Program-made: the position numbers and the translations under genes | The notes under the pieces: generated by a model | Seen by the model: the letters and a program-made list of their open reading frames with translations, nothing else | Database searches by the model: none | What the model was told of the DNA's origin: nothing | NCBI GenBank assembly: GCA_016711265.1 | Contig: JADJTI010000005.1 | Coordinates: 124,001 to 188,000, forward strand | Direction: 5' to 3' | Length of the DNA: 64,000 bases | From: Austwickia sp. | GTDB lineage: Bacteria > Actinomycetota > Actinomycetes > Actinomycetales > Dermatophilaceae | Shown here: one piece after another, positions 1 through 8,798 of the stretch | How positions within the stretch are numbered: the first letter of the stretch is position 1 | How the letters are laid out: the number at the start of each line of letters is the position of its first letter

Positions 1-7
1 GCGGGCT

Positions 8-46
8 CGACCACGTTCTTCGACCACGTTCTTCGACCATGTTCGA
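8..46. repeat. 13-bp direct repeat, three copies
   Basis: Three head-to-tail copies of a 13-bp unit (CGACCACGTTCTT), the last one diverged, begin at positions 8, 21 and 34. They lie just upstream of the first membrane-protein gene. No gene is visible in the first 118 bases; an upstream gene may end outside the window. Confidence 0.7.
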
Positions 47-118
47 CGCACGTGCCAGCGGCCCACCCGGGGAACCCCTCGGCGTGGGCCGTTGGTCTGC
101 GCCGAGGCGGAAGGCAGC

Positions 119-1513
119 ATGGAGAACGCTATGGATCCGCGCCACGCACCGCCCTCCACCCCCACCACGCACGATGCCGCGCGTAGGTCGGGCACCCACG
201 CTGCTGCCCGACATGATCGACGCGACCACCACCTGCAGCGACCGTGGCGACGCCCCGTCCGGCGGCCACGACTCCCGGAACGCCCGGGCGACGACGTCGC
301 CGACTCCTGGCTGCGCGCCCGCCCCCTCTGGCTGCGATCCCCGCTGGCGGCGGTGGGGGCCGCGGCGGTATCGGCCGGCCTCATCCTGACCGGCGCTTTC
401 CTCGGCTGGCTCGCCGCGGCGTACTCCACCGGCACCGGCGGGCAGGCCAGCGCGACCGGCCTGTCGCTGTGGCTGCTGGCGCACGGCGTACCGCTGGACG
501 CCGGGTTCGGCCCGCTGAGCCTGGTGCCCTGGCTGCTGACCGTGCTGCCCCTGGCGTGCTGCGTGTGGGGCGCGCACTGGGTCATCTCGACGCTGCCCGA
601 GAAACCGGGCCGCCGGTTGCCCAATCTCGGTGGCCTGCGCCAGGACGTGGCGGTCGCGCTGGCGACGTACGCCCTGGGTTACACCCTGGCCGCCATGTTC
701 TTCGCCCTGCTGGCCCGCGCCAGTGCGGTCACGCCCGGGTGGCCGGCGCCCGTGCTGCTACCTGCGGTGATCGCGATCCTCGGCTTTATCGAAGCGCTGC
801 GGTACGACGCGGGCGCGCACCTGGGCGCGGTGGCACCCCGCGCGGCCCGGGGGATCCGCGCTCGGCTGCCGGTGTGGTTCGGGGCCAGCATGCGGGCGGG
901 TGCCTGGACGGCGCTGTCCGTGGTCGTGGCCGGGCTGCTCACCGTCCTCGTCCTGGTGCCGGCTCGCTGGGGACGGATCACCGCCATCTTCCACACTCTG
1001 CACACCGGTTTTATCGGCAGCGTGCTGGTGGTGCTGGCCACGCTGGTCTACCTGGGGACGGCGGCGATGTGGGTGGCCTCCTTCCTGGCCGGCCCCGGGT
1101 TCACCCTGGGGGCGGGCTCGTCGGTGACCCTGGCCGAGGTGGTGCCCGGACAGGTGCCCCCCATGCCATTGCTCGGGATCCTCCCCGAACCCGGCGCCTT
1201 GCCGATCGCGATGTGGGCGTTGACGCTCCTGCCGGTGTTGGCGGGAGCCCTCGGTGGCTACCTGGCGGCCCGGCGGCTGGCGGCCCTCTCCCCGTGGCGG
1301 CTCAAAGCCGGCGCCGCCGTCACCTCGGCGGTCTGTGCAGCGGGCCTGCTGACCGTGCTGGCCGGGCTGTCCAGCGGGTCTCTCGGGTCGGGGCGGCTGA
1401 GCTCTGTGGGGATCCCGCTGGGCTGGTTCGCCCTGGCGGTGACCGGCGAGCTCGTCGTGGGTGCGCTGCTGGCGGCGACGGCCGTCCACCGGGTCCGGGT
1501 GCCACGGGTCTGA
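119..1513 (+). CDS. DUF6350 family polytopic membrane protein
   Basis: Integral membrane protein of unknown function, about 464 residues. After a hydrophilic, Pro/Arg-rich N-terminus of roughly 65 residues come about ten hydrophobic segments rich in Leu, Ala, Gly and Val, the last near the C-terminus. Both the topology and the position immediately before purN-purH match the DUF6350 family, which occupies this place in many actinobacteria (family knowledge). The start is uncertain: ATG at 119 and ATG at 131 are both possible, each with a purine-rich stretch a few bases upstream; 119 was chosen. A 62-bp gap separates it from purN, so cotranscription is possible. No catalytic motif was seen and no function is proposed. 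Confidence 0.8.
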   Translation: MENAMDPRHAPPSTPTTHDAARRSGTHAAARHDRRDHHLQRPWRRPVRRPRLPERPGDDVADSWLRARPLWLRSPLAAVGAAAVSAGLILTGAFLGWLAAAYSTGTGGQASATGLSLWLLAHGVPLDAGFGPLSLVPWLLTVLPLACCVWGAHWVISTLPEKPGRRLPNLGGLRQDVAVALATYALGYTLAAMFFALLARASAVTPGWPAPVLLPAVIAILGFIEALRYDAGAHLGAVAPRAARGIRARLPVWFGASMRAGAWTALSVVVAGLLTVLVLVPARWGRITAIFHTLHTGFIGSVLVVLATLVYLGTAAMWVASFLAGPGFTLGAGSSVTLAEVVPGQVPPMPLLGILPEPGALPIAMWALTLLPVLAGALGGYLAARRLAALSPWRLKAGAAVTSAVCAAGLLTVLAGLSSGSLGSGRLSSVGIPLGWFALAVTGELVVGALLAATAVHRVRVPRV

Positions 1514-1575
1514 GCCGGGTGCGGGCCGGGTGCGAGCCCGACGGGCCGTCGCCGTCGTGGGCTATTGTTCGGGGC

Positions 1576-2205
1576 GTGATGCGCGTGCCCCCCGGGAGCT
1601 TGCCGACGCCCGTCGTGGTCCTGGTCTCCGGGAGCGGCACCCTCCTACAGGCCCTGCTGGACGCCGCACAGGACCCGGCGTACGGGGTCCGGATCGTGGC
1701 AGTGGGCGCGGACCGAGACGAAATCGAAGGGCTGGCCCGCGCCGACCGCGCCGGGGTTCCCACGTTCGTGTGCCGCCTGGGCGACTACGAATCGCGCGAC
1801 CTGTGGGATGCGGCACTTGCTGACGCGGTCGAGGAGTACCGTCCCGAGCTGGTCATCTCCGCCGGGTTCCTCAAGCTGGTCGGTGAGGCGTTCCTGGCCC
1901 GCTTCGGAGGCCGGTACCTGAACAGCCACAACGCCCTGCTGCCCAGCTTCCCCGGCATCCACGGCCCGCGGGACGCCCTGGCCTACGGGGTGAAGCTCAC
2001 CGGCGCCACCCTGTTCATCGTGGACAGCGGGGTGGACACCGGCACCATCGTCGCGCAGGTCGCCGTACCGGTGTCCCCCGACGACGACGAGGACACCCTC
2101 ACCGAGCGCATCAAAGCGGCCGAACGTCCCCAACTGGTGGAGTACGTCGGCCGGATGGCCCGCGAGGGCTACACCGTCGACGGCAGAAAGGTCACCATCC
2201 CGTGA
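1576..2205 (+). CDS. purN: Phosphoribosylglycinamide formyltransferase PurN
   Basis: Transfers a formyl group from 10-formyl-tetrahydrofolate to glycinamide ribonucleotide, the third step of de novo purine synthesis, in the cytosol. About 209 residues, the usual size. The N-terminal SGSGTLLQALLDA loop binds the substrate phosphate. The catalytic triad is visible: Asn116 and His118 in NSHNALLPSFPG and Asp154 in VDTG, the same spacing as Asn106/His108/Asp144 of the E. coli enzyme. The open frame runs much further upstream, but homology begins at the GTG at 1576 (ATG at 1579 is equally possible). The stop overlaps the purH start by four bases (GTGA), which implies translational coupling. Confidence 0.96.
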   Translation: MMRVPPGSLPTPVVVLVSGSGTLLQALLDAAQDPAYGVRIVAVGADRDEIEGLARADRAGVPTFVCRLGDYESRDLWDAALADAVEEYRPELVISAGFLKLVGEAFLARFGGRYLNSHNALLPSFPGIHGPRDALAYGVKLTGATLFIVDSGVDTGTIVAQVAVPVSPDDDEDTLTERIKAAERPQLVEYVGRMAREGYTVDGRKVTIP

Positions 2206-3821
2206 GCGGACAGCGCCCCGTGCGCCGCGCCCTGATCAGCGTGTACGACAAGAGCGGGCTGGCCGACCTGGTCACCGGGCTGCATGAGCAGGGCGTCGAA
2301 CTGGTCTCCACCGGCGGTTCGGCGGCCGCGATCGCCGCCCTCGGGCTGCCGGTGACCCGCGTCGAGGACCTCACCGGGTTCCCCGAATGCCTGGACGGCC
2401 GGGTCAAGACGCTGCACCCGCGGGTGCACGCCGGCCTGCTCGCGGACACCGGCAACCCTGAACACGTGCGGCAGCTGGCCGAGCTCGACGTCGCGCCCTT
2501 CGAGCTGGTGATCAGCAACCTGTACCCGTTCGCCGCTACGGTCGCCTCCGGCGCGGACCCGGCCGCGTGTGTCGAGCAGATCGACATCGGCGGCCCCTCG
2601 ATGGTGCGGGCCGCGGCCAAGAACCACGCCAGCCTCGCCACGGTCACCGACCCCGCGGCGTACCCGATGGTGCTGGAGGCCGTTCGCGCCGGCGGATTCA
2701 CGCTTGCCCAGCGCCGCGAGCTGGCCGCCGCGGCCTTCGTGCACACCGCCGAGTACGACGTCGCGGTCGCCTCCTGGATGGGGTCGGTGCTCACCGACAG
2801 TTCCCTGATCGAGGGCCAGCCGACCGGGTTCCCGGCCTGGATGGGTGGCACATGGCGGCGGGCGCAGGTGCTCCGGTACGGCGAGAACCCCCATCAGCGG
2901 GCCGCCCTGTACACCAGCGGAGCCCCCGGGCAGACCGGGCTCGCCCAGGCGCAGCAGCTGCACGGCAAGGAGATGTCGTACAACAACTACCTGGACGCCG
3001 ACGCGGCGTACCGCGCGGCCTACGACCACGGTGACCAGCCGACCTGCGCGATCATCAAGCACGCCAACCCGTGCGGAATCGCCGTCGCCGACGACATCGC
3101 CACCGCGCACCAGCGGGCGCACGCCTGTGACCCGGTGAGCGCCTACGGCGGGATCATCGCGACCAACCGCGAGGTCACACCGGAGATGGCCCGGGTGGTC
3201 GCCGACATCTTCACCGAGGTGGTGGTGGCGCCGTCGTACGCGCCGGAGGCGTTGGAGATCCTGACCCGCAAGAAGAACGTTCGGTTGCTCACGGTGCCTC
3301 CGCCGGTGCGCGGTGGGCTGGAGACCAGGCCGGTCAGCGGTGGCCTGCTGGTTCAGGAACGCGACCTCATCGACGCGGTCGTGCCCCCCGCGGAGGGCGA
3401 GCCGCCGACGGCCGGACATGGCGACGACGTGAGCCGCTGGACGCTGGTCGCCGGCCCGGCCGCCGATGCTGCGACGCTGGCCGACCTGCAGTTCGCCTGG
3501 CGGGCGATCCGGGCGGCCAAGTCGAACGCGATCCTGCTGGCCCGCGACGGGGCCTCGGTGGGCGTCGGGATGGGCCAAGTCAACCGCGTCGACTCCTGCC
3601 ACCTCGCGGTGTCCAGGGCAGGCGCGGAGCGGGCTCGCGGCGCGGTGGCCGCCTCCGACGCGTTCTTCCCGTTCGCCGACGGTCCGCAGGTCCTGATCGA
3701 GGCGGGGGTGCGGGCGATGGTCGCCCCCGGGGGATCGATCCGCGACCAGGACACCATCGACCTGGCGCGCGAGCACGGGGTGACCCTGTACTTCACGGGT
3801 ACCCGGCACTTCGCGCACTGA
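2202..3821 (+). CDS. purH: Bifunctional AICAR formyltransferase / IMP cyclohydrolase PurH
   Basis: Catalyses the last two steps of IMP synthesis: formylation of AICAR with 10-formyl-tetrahydrofolate, then ring closure. 539 residues, slightly longer than the common 520-530. The N-terminal MGS-like cyclohydrolase domain (about residues 1-200) contains STGGSA and the KTLHPRVHAGLL block. The C-terminal transformylase domain carries the KHANPCG motif with the catalytic Lys-His pair near residues 286-287. Starts with GTG inside the purN stop. Part of a purN-purH-folD gene group in which FolD makes the 10-formyl-tetrahydrofolate that both formyltransferases use. Confidence 0.97.
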   Translation: MSGQRPVRRALISVYDKSGLADLVTGLHEQGVELVSTGGSAAAIAALGLPVTRVEDLTGFPECLDGRVKTLHPRVHAGLLADTGNPEHVRQLAELDVAPFELVISNLYPFAATVASGADPAACVEQIDIGGPSMVRAAAKNHASLATVTDPAAYPMVLEAVRAGGFTLAQRRELAAAAFVHTAEYDVAVASWMGSVLTDSSLIEGQPTGFPAWMGGTWRRAQVLRYGENPHQRAALYTSGAPGQTGLAQAQQLHGKEMSYNNYLDADAAYRAAYDHGDQPTCAIIKHANPCGIAVADDIATAHQRAHACDPVSAYGGIIATNREVTPEMARVVADIFTEVVVAPSYAPEALEILTRKKNVRLLTVPPPVRGGLETRPVSGGLLVQERDLIDAVVPPAEGEPPTAGHGDDVSRWTLVAGPAADAATLADLQFAWRAIRAAKSNAILLARDGASVGVGMGQVNRVDSCHLAVSRAGAERARGAVAASDAFFPFADGPQVLIEAGVRAMVAPGGSIRDQDTIDLAREHGVTLYFTGTRHFAH

Positions 3822-3846
3822 CCGTGCCCGTTCGCGGGGGGTCGGC

Positions 3847-4359
3847 GTGAAGGGGCGGTTGCTGTTGGGCGTCGTCGTCGCGGCGATGATCGTGGTGCTG
3901 ATCTGGCAGTGGGTCACGCTGCCCGACCGGGTACCCGGCCAGATGGGTTTCGGCGGCGCGGTGACCCGGTGGGGCACCAAGACCGAATACCTGGCGGTCA
4001 TGGCCGGTGGGACGGCCGTGGTGGCCGGCATCTTCGGGGCTTCCGGGGCCTTGCTGCGCCGATCGCCGGCCGGTCTGCTCAATGTGCCCCACCCGGAGTA
4101 TTGGCTGCGTCCGCAACAGCGTGCCGAACTGGCCCGGAGGCTGGGGGAGGACATGGCGGTGCTGGGGGCGGCGACGGTGCTGCTCTTGCTGGCGGGGACC
4201 CTGGAGATCGGGTACGCCGCTCAGCACGGCGGGGGGTTCGCCTATGACTGGCTGGCCCTGGTGGCGTACCTGGGGTTCGTCGCGTGGTGGGCGGTGCGGC
4301 TCGCCTCGAGTGCGCGCTACCGCCCCCCGGAAGGCTGGCGTGGAAGGATCGGGGAGTGA
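3847..4359 (+). CDS. DUF1648 domain membrane protein
   Basis: Small membrane protein of 170 residues, function unknown. An N-terminal membrane segment (residues 4-22) is followed by LPDRVPGQMGFGG...RWGTK, the hallmark of DUF1648 (family knowledge). Three more hydrophobic segments lie near residues 45-65, 100-120 and 130-150. The start is GTG at 3847, preceded by a G-rich stretch. It sits between purH (25-bp gap) and folD (four-base GTGA overlap), so it is almost certainly cotranscribed with them. Nothing in the sequence points to an enzymatic role. Confidence 0.85.
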   Translation: MKGRLLLGVVVAAMIVVLIWQWVTLPDRVPGQMGFGGAVTRWGTKTEYLAVMAGGTAVVAGIFGASGALLRRSPAGLLNVPHPEYWLRPQQRAELARRLGEDMAVLGAATVLLLLAGTLEIGYAAQHGGGFAYDWLALVAYLGFVAWWAVRLASSARYRPPEGWRGRIGE

Positions 4360-5207
4360 GCGCGACGATCCTGGACGGCAAGGCCACCCTGGCGACGATC
4401 AAGGCGGAGCTGCGGGAGCGGGTGGCCGCGCTGGCGGCGCGGGGCGTCGTACCGGGGTTGGGTACGATCCTGGTGGGCGACGATCCGGCGAGCACCTGGT
4501 ACGTCGGAGCCAAGCACCGGGACTGCGCCGAGATCGGGATCACCAGCATTCGCCGTGACCTGCCCGCTGGCGCGACCCAGGCCGAGGTCGAGGCAGTCGT
4601 CGACGAGTTGAACGCCGACCCCTCGTGCACCGCCTTCCTGGTGCAACAGCCGACCGGCCTCGACGAGTTCGCCATCCTGTCGGCGGTGGACCCCGGCAAG
4701 GACGTCGACGGCCTCCATCCGGTGAACCTGGGCTGCCTGGTGATGAACGAGCCGGCCCCGCTGCCGTGCACCCCCGTCGGGGTGGTCGAACTGCTCCGCC
4801 GGTACGACGTGCCGATCGCCGGTGCCGACGTGGTCGTGGTCGGGCGCGGGCTCACGGTCGGCCGCCCGCTCGGGTTGATCCTGACCCGGAAGAGCGAGAA
4901 CGCGACGGTAACAAGTTGTCATACGGGAACCCGGGATCTTGCCGCGCACCTGCGGCGGGCCGACATCATCGTGGCTGCGGCCGGCGTACCGGGGCTGATC
5001 ACCCCCGACCTGGTCAAGTCCGGCGCGGCGGTGCTGGACGTCGGCGTGTCCCGGGTTGAGGGGAAGATTGCGGGTGATGTCGCCGACGGGGTCGCGGAGG
5101 TCGCCGGCTGGCTGGCGCCGAACCCCGGCGGTGTCGGCCCGATGACCCGAGCGATGCTGCTGACCAACGTCGTGGCAGCGGCCGAGCGGGCGGTGGACGG
5201 GGCCTGA
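4356..5207 (+). CDS. folD: Bifunctional methylene-THF dehydrogenase / methenyl-THF cyclohydrolase FolD
   Basis: Interconverts 5,10-methylene-, 5,10-methenyl- and 10-formyl-tetrahydrofolate with NADP, supplying the formyl donor used by PurN and PurH next door. 283 residues, the normal length. The catalytic Tyr-x3-Lys of the cyclohydrolase is Y49...K53 (YVGAK). The PGKDVDGLHP block and the C-terminal PGGVGPMT signature are present, and the Rossmann segment begins around VVVGRGLTVGRPL. The start is GTG at 4356, overlapping the previous stop. An in-frame codon further upstream (4284) would give a tail unlike FolD and was rejected. Confidence 0.96.
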   Translation: MSATILDGKATLATIKAELRERVAALAARGVVPGLGTILVGDDPASTWYVGAKHRDCAEIGITSIRRDLPAGATQAEVEAVVDELNADPSCTAFLVQQPTGLDEFAILSAVDPGKDVDGLHPVNLGCLVMNEPAPLPCTPVGVVELLRRYDVPIAGADVVVVGRGLTVGRPLGLILTRKSENATVTSCHTGTRDLAAHLRRADIIVAAAGVPGLITPDLVKSGAAVLDVGVSRVEGKIAGDVADGVAEVAGWLAPNPGGVGPMTRAMLLTNVVAAAERAVDGA

Positions 5208-5225
5208 GCGGACGGGTGGGCAGAC

Positions 5226-5591
5226 ATGGAGCGGCGGCGCCCGAAGCTCGGAGCCTGGTGGGCGGTGAGTGCGCCGCTGCTGGCGGGCTGGGTGGTCTTC
5301 GTGGTGGCGAATCGCCGCCTGGTGGGCGGGCTGCTGATGGCGTCGGCGTTCCTGGTGTGGGGGGTGCTGCGCCTGGTGCTGCCTGATCGGCCCGGCCTGG
5401 CCGTGCGGTCGGTGCCGTTGGACCTGATCACTCACGTGGCGCTGTTCGTGAACGTGGCTGGCGCGGTGATGCTGACGTTGCGCCGAGTGGAGTGGCCGCC
5501 GCTGGCGGCGTTGGACCTGGCACTGCTCGTGCTGGCCGTGATCGTGATTCGCCGGGAAAGACGTCGCCGACGACCGACGCCGTCACCCTGA
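5226..5591 (+). CDS. DUF3017 family membrane protein
   Basis: 121-residue protein with three hydrophobic segments (about residues 15-32, 38-52 and 65-105) and a strongly basic C-terminal tail (RRERRRRRPTP). Size, topology and position directly after folD match DUF3017, a small actinobacterial membrane-protein family of unknown function. The ATG start lies 18 bp after the folD stop, making it the probable last gene of the purine/folate operon. A hairpin terminator overlaps its 3' end, consistent with that. Confidence 0.85.
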   Translation: MERRRPKLGAWWAVSAPLLAGWVVFVVANRRLVGGLLMASAFLVWGVLRLVLPDRPGLAVRSVPLDLITHVALFVNVAGAVMLTLRRVEWPPLAALDLALLVLAVIVIRRERRRRRPTPSP

Positions 5592-5604
5592 GGGCGACGG
5601 CGTC
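5576..5604. terminator. Hairpin between convergent DUF3017 gene and mdh
   Basis: Perfect 9-bp inverted repeat (GACGCCGTC / GACGGCGTC) with an 11-base loop. The left arm lies inside the last codons of the DUF3017 gene and the hairpin sits 26 bp before the end of the convergent mdh gene. There is no U tract, as is common for high-GC terminators; it could serve both directions. Confidence 0.6.
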
Positions 5605-5630
5605 GGGGTCGAGCGTTGGCGTGCTGCGCG

Positions 5631-6620
5631 TCAGGAGATGAGACCCAGTTCCTTGACGGCGTCCCGCTCCTCGACCAATTCGGCCACGGACGCGTCGATC
5701 CGGGCGCGGCTGAACTCGTTGATCTCCAGACCCTGGACGATCTCCCAGTCGCCGTTCTTCGTGGTGACCGGGAAGGAGCTGATGATGCCCTCCTGGACGC
5801 CGTACGAGCCGTCGGAGGCGACCGCCATCGACACCCAGTCGCCGGCCGCCGAGCCCTTCAGCCAGTCACGGGCGGCGTCGATGGTGGCGCTCGCCGCGGA
5901 GGCCGCCGAGGAGGCGCCGCGGGCTTCGATGATCGCCGCGCCGCGCTTGGCCACGGTCGGGATGAAGTAGTCCGCCAGCCAGGCCTGATCCCCGACGGCC
6001 TTGGCGGCGTTCTTGCCGCCGACGAGCGCGTTGAAAAGGTCCGGGTATTGGGTGGCCGAGTGGTTGCCCCAGATCGTCATCTGGGTGATCTCGGTGACCG
6101 GGACGCCGAGCTTGGCGGCCAGCTGCGAGATCGCCCGGTTGTGGTCCAGGCGGGTCAGCGCGGTGAAGCGCTCCTTGGGGATGTCGGGGGCGTTGCTCAT
6201 CGCGATCAGGGCGTTGGTGTTGGCCGGGTTGCCGGTGACGCCGATCCGGATGTCATCGGCGGCTACGTCGTTGAGGGCCTTGCCCTGGGCGGTGAAGATG
6301 GCGCCGTTGGCCTCCAACAGGTCGCCGCGCTCCATGCCCTTGGTGCGGGGGCGGGCGCCGACCAGCAAGGCCAGGTTCGCGCCGTCGAACACCTTGGTCG
6401 CGTCGTCGCCGATCTCGACCTTGGCCAGCGTGGGGAACGCACAGTCGTCGAGCTCCATGACCACGCCCTCAAGGGACTTCAGGGCGGGCGTGATTTCCAG
6501 CAACCGCAGCTCGACGGGGGTGTCGGGGCCGAGCAGCGCACCGCTGGCGATACGGAAGAGGAGGCTGTAGCCAATCTGGCCGGCGGCGCCGGTGACGGCC
6601 ACTTTCACGGGAGTGCTCAC
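5631..6620 (-). CDS. mdh: Malate dehydrogenase (NAD-dependent)
   Basis: Oxidises malate to oxaloacetate with NAD in the TCA cycle; cytosolic. 329 residues, typical of the actinobacterial/cytosolic-type MDH. The N-terminal Rossmann motif is GAAGQIGY. The active-site segments are GNPANTNA, LTRLDHNRA (Asp/Arg pair) and WGNHSATQYPD with the catalytic His. The start is GTG at 6620, giving MSTPVKVAVTG; an open frame continues upstream to 6749 but its composition does not look like MDH. It faces the purine operon convergently, with a shared hairpin between. Confidence 0.97.
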   Translation of the reverse strand: MSTPVKVAVTGAAGQIGYSLLFRIASGALLGPDTPVELRLLEITPALKSLEGVVMELDDCAFPTLAKVEIGDDATKVFDGANLALLVGARPRTKGMERGDLLEANGAIFTAQGKALNDVAADDIRIGVTGNPANTNALIAMSNAPDIPKERFTALTRLDHNRAISQLAAKLGVPVTEITQMTIWGNHSATQYPDLFNALVGGKNAAKAVGDQAWLADYFIPTVAKRGAAIIEARGASSAASAASATIDAARDWLKGSAAGDWVSMAVASDGSYGVQEGIISSFPVTTKNGDWEIVQGLEINEFSRARIDASVAELVEERDAVKELGLIS

Positions 6621-6907
6621 GTCAGAGACCCTTCGACGATGGAGATGCAGGTCGGCTTCGACGCTACCAGCCAGGCTGTGCGCGATGGCCTGCTCCGCGT
6701 GCCCCTCCGCGGCTGGCTGGCCGGGTGCGGGGGCGCTGGGCTGACACACCGCTACCCCTTACCCATCCGGTGATTCGGGCCCAATCCGCTGAGCTGCGAA
6801 GTCCTGGCGGTGGTCGCTGTGGCTGGCCGGTGAAGGGTAGCGCTGTGTCATCCGAACTGGAGTGAGAGTGAGGTATCCACAGCCCCCCGGACACCCACGG
6901 TCCCGCT

Positions 6908-7945
6908 GTGGCAACCTCGGCGGCCATGAAGCAGGAAGCCATCCTCATCGAGTTCGCCTTTCACGGCGGAATGCTCACCTGGCGGCAGCTCAGGCGGCAC
7001 TCGCGAAGCGCGCTGCAAGCACTGCTCTCTGACGGCGTCGTGGTTCGCGATACCCGAGGCCACTATGCGCTGGCCCAGCTCGACAGCGCGGAGCGCGTGG
7101 CCCGCAGTCACAACGGTGCCCGGATCGGCTTGACGGCCGCCCTCGCACACGGGTGGGGCGTCGCTCGTCGACCCGATTCGCCGCAGTTCGCCGTACCCAA
7201 GGGCGCACGACGCCCACCCGGCGCTATCCGCCGCCGGCTCACGGATGAGGAGCGACGCACCGCGGTCACCTCGCCGCTGCGCACGGTGTTGGACTGTGCC
7301 CGGACGCTGCCGTTCGCTGAGGCTCTCGCGGTGGCCGACTCGGCGTTGCAGTCCGGAAGCGTCGGGTTCGAGGAGCTCACCCTGGCGGCGGGTCGGCTGC
7401 GTGGCCGGGGTGCAGCCTCGGCCCGTCGCGTCGCTGCGGCGGCAGACGCCCGCGCGGCCGGGCCGTTCGAATCGGCGGCCCGAGCCATCTGCCTGGACGA
7501 GGGGCTGTCGGTGACCCCACAATTCCTCATCGCCGACGACACCTTCCGGGCGCGAGTCGATCTGGCCGATGAGGCGAACCGGATCGTGATCGAGTGCGAC
7601 AGCTTCGCCTGGCACGGCAGTCGGCCGGCGCTGCAACGCGATGCCCGCCGCTACAACGCCCTCGTCGTGAGGGATTGGATCGTACTCCGCGTGGTCTGGG
7701 AGGACGTCTTCATCGACACGGAGCTGACCAGGCAGACCCTGCGGGATGCCGTCCGTTCGCGCGGGCAGACCGAGCCGCCTGACCGGCTGGCAGGACGCCG
7801 AGTGCCCCCGGCCGGGATGGCAGGACGCCGAGTGCCCCCGGCCGGGATGGCCGGGGGCACGACTGGAGCAGTTCCGGGTCAGGCCTCGCGCGGCAAGCCG
7901 GCGAGGGTCTCGTCGGACCGACGGACGCCCGTCAGCGCGGCGTAG
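6908..7945 (+). CDS. AbiEi-like / DUF559 domain protein
   Basis: Up to 345 residues. The N-terminal third resembles the winged-helix AbiEi-type domain found in many actinobacterial solo proteins (MLTWRQLRRH...RGHYAL). The C-terminal half (about residues 180-275) has the DUF559 endonuclease-like core, with RVDLAD, IVIECDSFAWHG and a final RVVWEDV strand, so D, E and D residues of a Vsr/restriction-type fold are present (inference). GTG at 6908 or ATG at 6926 may be the start. The last 45 codons are odd: they run through a duplicated 30-bp unit and a terminator hairpin, give the repeat AGRRVPPAGM, and overlap the convergent aquaporin gene by 67 bp. This suggests that an earlier stop codon was lost. 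Confidence 0.75.
   Translation: MATSAAMKQEAILIEFAFHGGMLTWRQLRRHSRSALQALLSDGVVVRDTRGHYALAQLDSAERVARSHNGARIGLTAALAHGWGVARRPDSPQFAVPKGARRPPGAIRRRLTDEERRTAVTSPLRTVLDCARTLPFAEALAVADSALQSGSVGFEELTLAAGRLRGRGAASARRVAAAADARAAGPFESAARAICLDEGLSVTPQFLIADDTFRARVDLADEANRIVIECDSFAWHGSRPALQRDARRYNALVVRDWIVLRVVWEDVFIDTELTRQTLRDAVRSRGQTEPPDRLAGRRVPPAGMAGRRVPPAGMAGGTTGAVPGQASRGKPARVSSDRRTPVSAA
7789..7848. repeat. Exact tandem duplication of a 30-bp unit
   Basis: Two identical adjacent 30-bp copies, 7789-7818 and 7819-7848. The unit contains GTGCCCCCGGCC, the left arm of the terminator that follows. The duplication is in frame with the upstream gene and adds the peptide repeat AGRRVPPAGM to its C-terminus. Confidence 0.9.
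7832..7860. terminator. Strong hairpin terminator shared by convergent genes
   Basis: Perfect 12-bp stem (GTGCCCCCGGCC / GGCCGGGGGCAC) with a 5-base loop. It lies 18 bp downstream of the aqpZ stop on the minus strand and inside the reading frame of the plus-strand DUF559 gene. No U tract follows. Confidence 0.75.
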
Positions 7946-8655
7946 GAGAAGCCCGCGATGAGGGCACCCAGGATCGGGGCCACCCAGAACAGCCACTGCT
8001 GCGTGACGAAGTCACCGCCGGCGAAGAACGCGACGGCGGTGGTCCGTGCCGGGTTGACCGAGGTGTTCGTGATCGGGATCGAGATGAGGTGGATCAGGGT
8101 GAGGCCAAAGCCGATGGCGATCGGGGCGAAACCCGTGGGCGCCCGGTCATCGGTCGAGCCCAGGATGATGTACAGGAAGAAGGCGGTCAGGATCAGCTCG
8201 GCGAGGAACGCCGCAGCCAGGCCGTATCCGTTCGGTGAGCCCGCGCCGTACCCGTTGGCAGCGAACCCCTTCGTGGCATCGAACCCGGCCTTTCCGGAGG
8301 CGATCGCGAACAGCGCCGCGCCGGCGGCCAGACCGGCCACCACCTGCGTGATGACGTACGCCGGGACGTCCTTCCACGCGAACCGCTTCGCCGCGGCCGC
8401 CCCGATGGTGACGGCGGGGTTGAAGTGACCGCCGGAAACGTGACCCACGGCGTACGCCATGGTGAGCACGGTCAGGCCGAACGCCAGCGCAACGCCGACG
8501 AACCCGATGCCCAGGTTGACCGGGGTCGGGTCTTTCGACAGCACGTGCGCGGCAAAAATCGCCGAGCCGCAGCCGCCGAAGACCAGCCAGAAGGTGCCCA
8601 GCGCCTCCGCCGCCAGACGTTGGCCCAAGGCCGGGGTGTGCAGATTGTTGGACAT
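7879..8655 (-). CDS. aqpZ: Aquaporin Z water channel
   Basis: Inner-membrane water channel of the MIP family, 258 residues. Six membrane segments and both NPA half-helices are visible: HFNPAV (Asn79) and SVNPAR (Asn201). The selectivity-filter residues of water-specific aquaporins are conserved: His189 (TLIHL), Thr198 and Arg204, each offset by 15 from E. coli AqpZ His174, Thr183 and Arg189. This supports water rather than glycerol transport. The chosen ATG at 8655 has a GGGGGAA ribosome-binding site about 10 bases upstream; a TTG at 8673 is in frame but overlaps that site. Followed by a strong hairpin. Confidence 0.95.
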   Translation of the reverse strand: MSNNLHTPALGQRLAAEALGTFWLVFGGCGSAIFAAHVLSKDPTPVNLGIGFVGVALAFGLTVLTMAYAVGHVSGGHFNPAVTIGAAAAKRFAWKDVPAYVITQVVAGLAAGAALFAIASGKAGFDATKGFAANGYGAGSPNGYGLAAAFLAELILTAFFLYIILGSTDDRAPTGFAPIAIGFGLTLIHLISIPITNTSVNPARTTAVAFFAGGDFVTQQWLFWVAPILGALIAGFSYAALTGVRRSDETLAGLPREA

Positions 8656-8798
8656 AAGCGTGAATTCCCCCAACAGGGTGGTCGAATCTGGCGCTGCTGC
8701 AGTCGAAGACAGCGGCCAGATATGGCGCCCCCATTCTTCCCCGCGGCGGCGACGATTGCGAAATGCCCCACGGCGTGACCAATTGGCCTGTGAATTGT

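Noticed and set aside
2169..4154. Long minus-strand open frame of 661 codons opposite purH
   Set aside because: It is the antisense of the well-supported purH gene; its Arg/His/Gln/Asp-rich composition is the usual product of high-GC antisense frames.
6621..6907. Gap between mdh and the DUF559 gene examined for a regulatory RNA or small gene
   Set aside because: Only short antisense-type frames and no conserved structure were seen; it is probably just divergent promoters.
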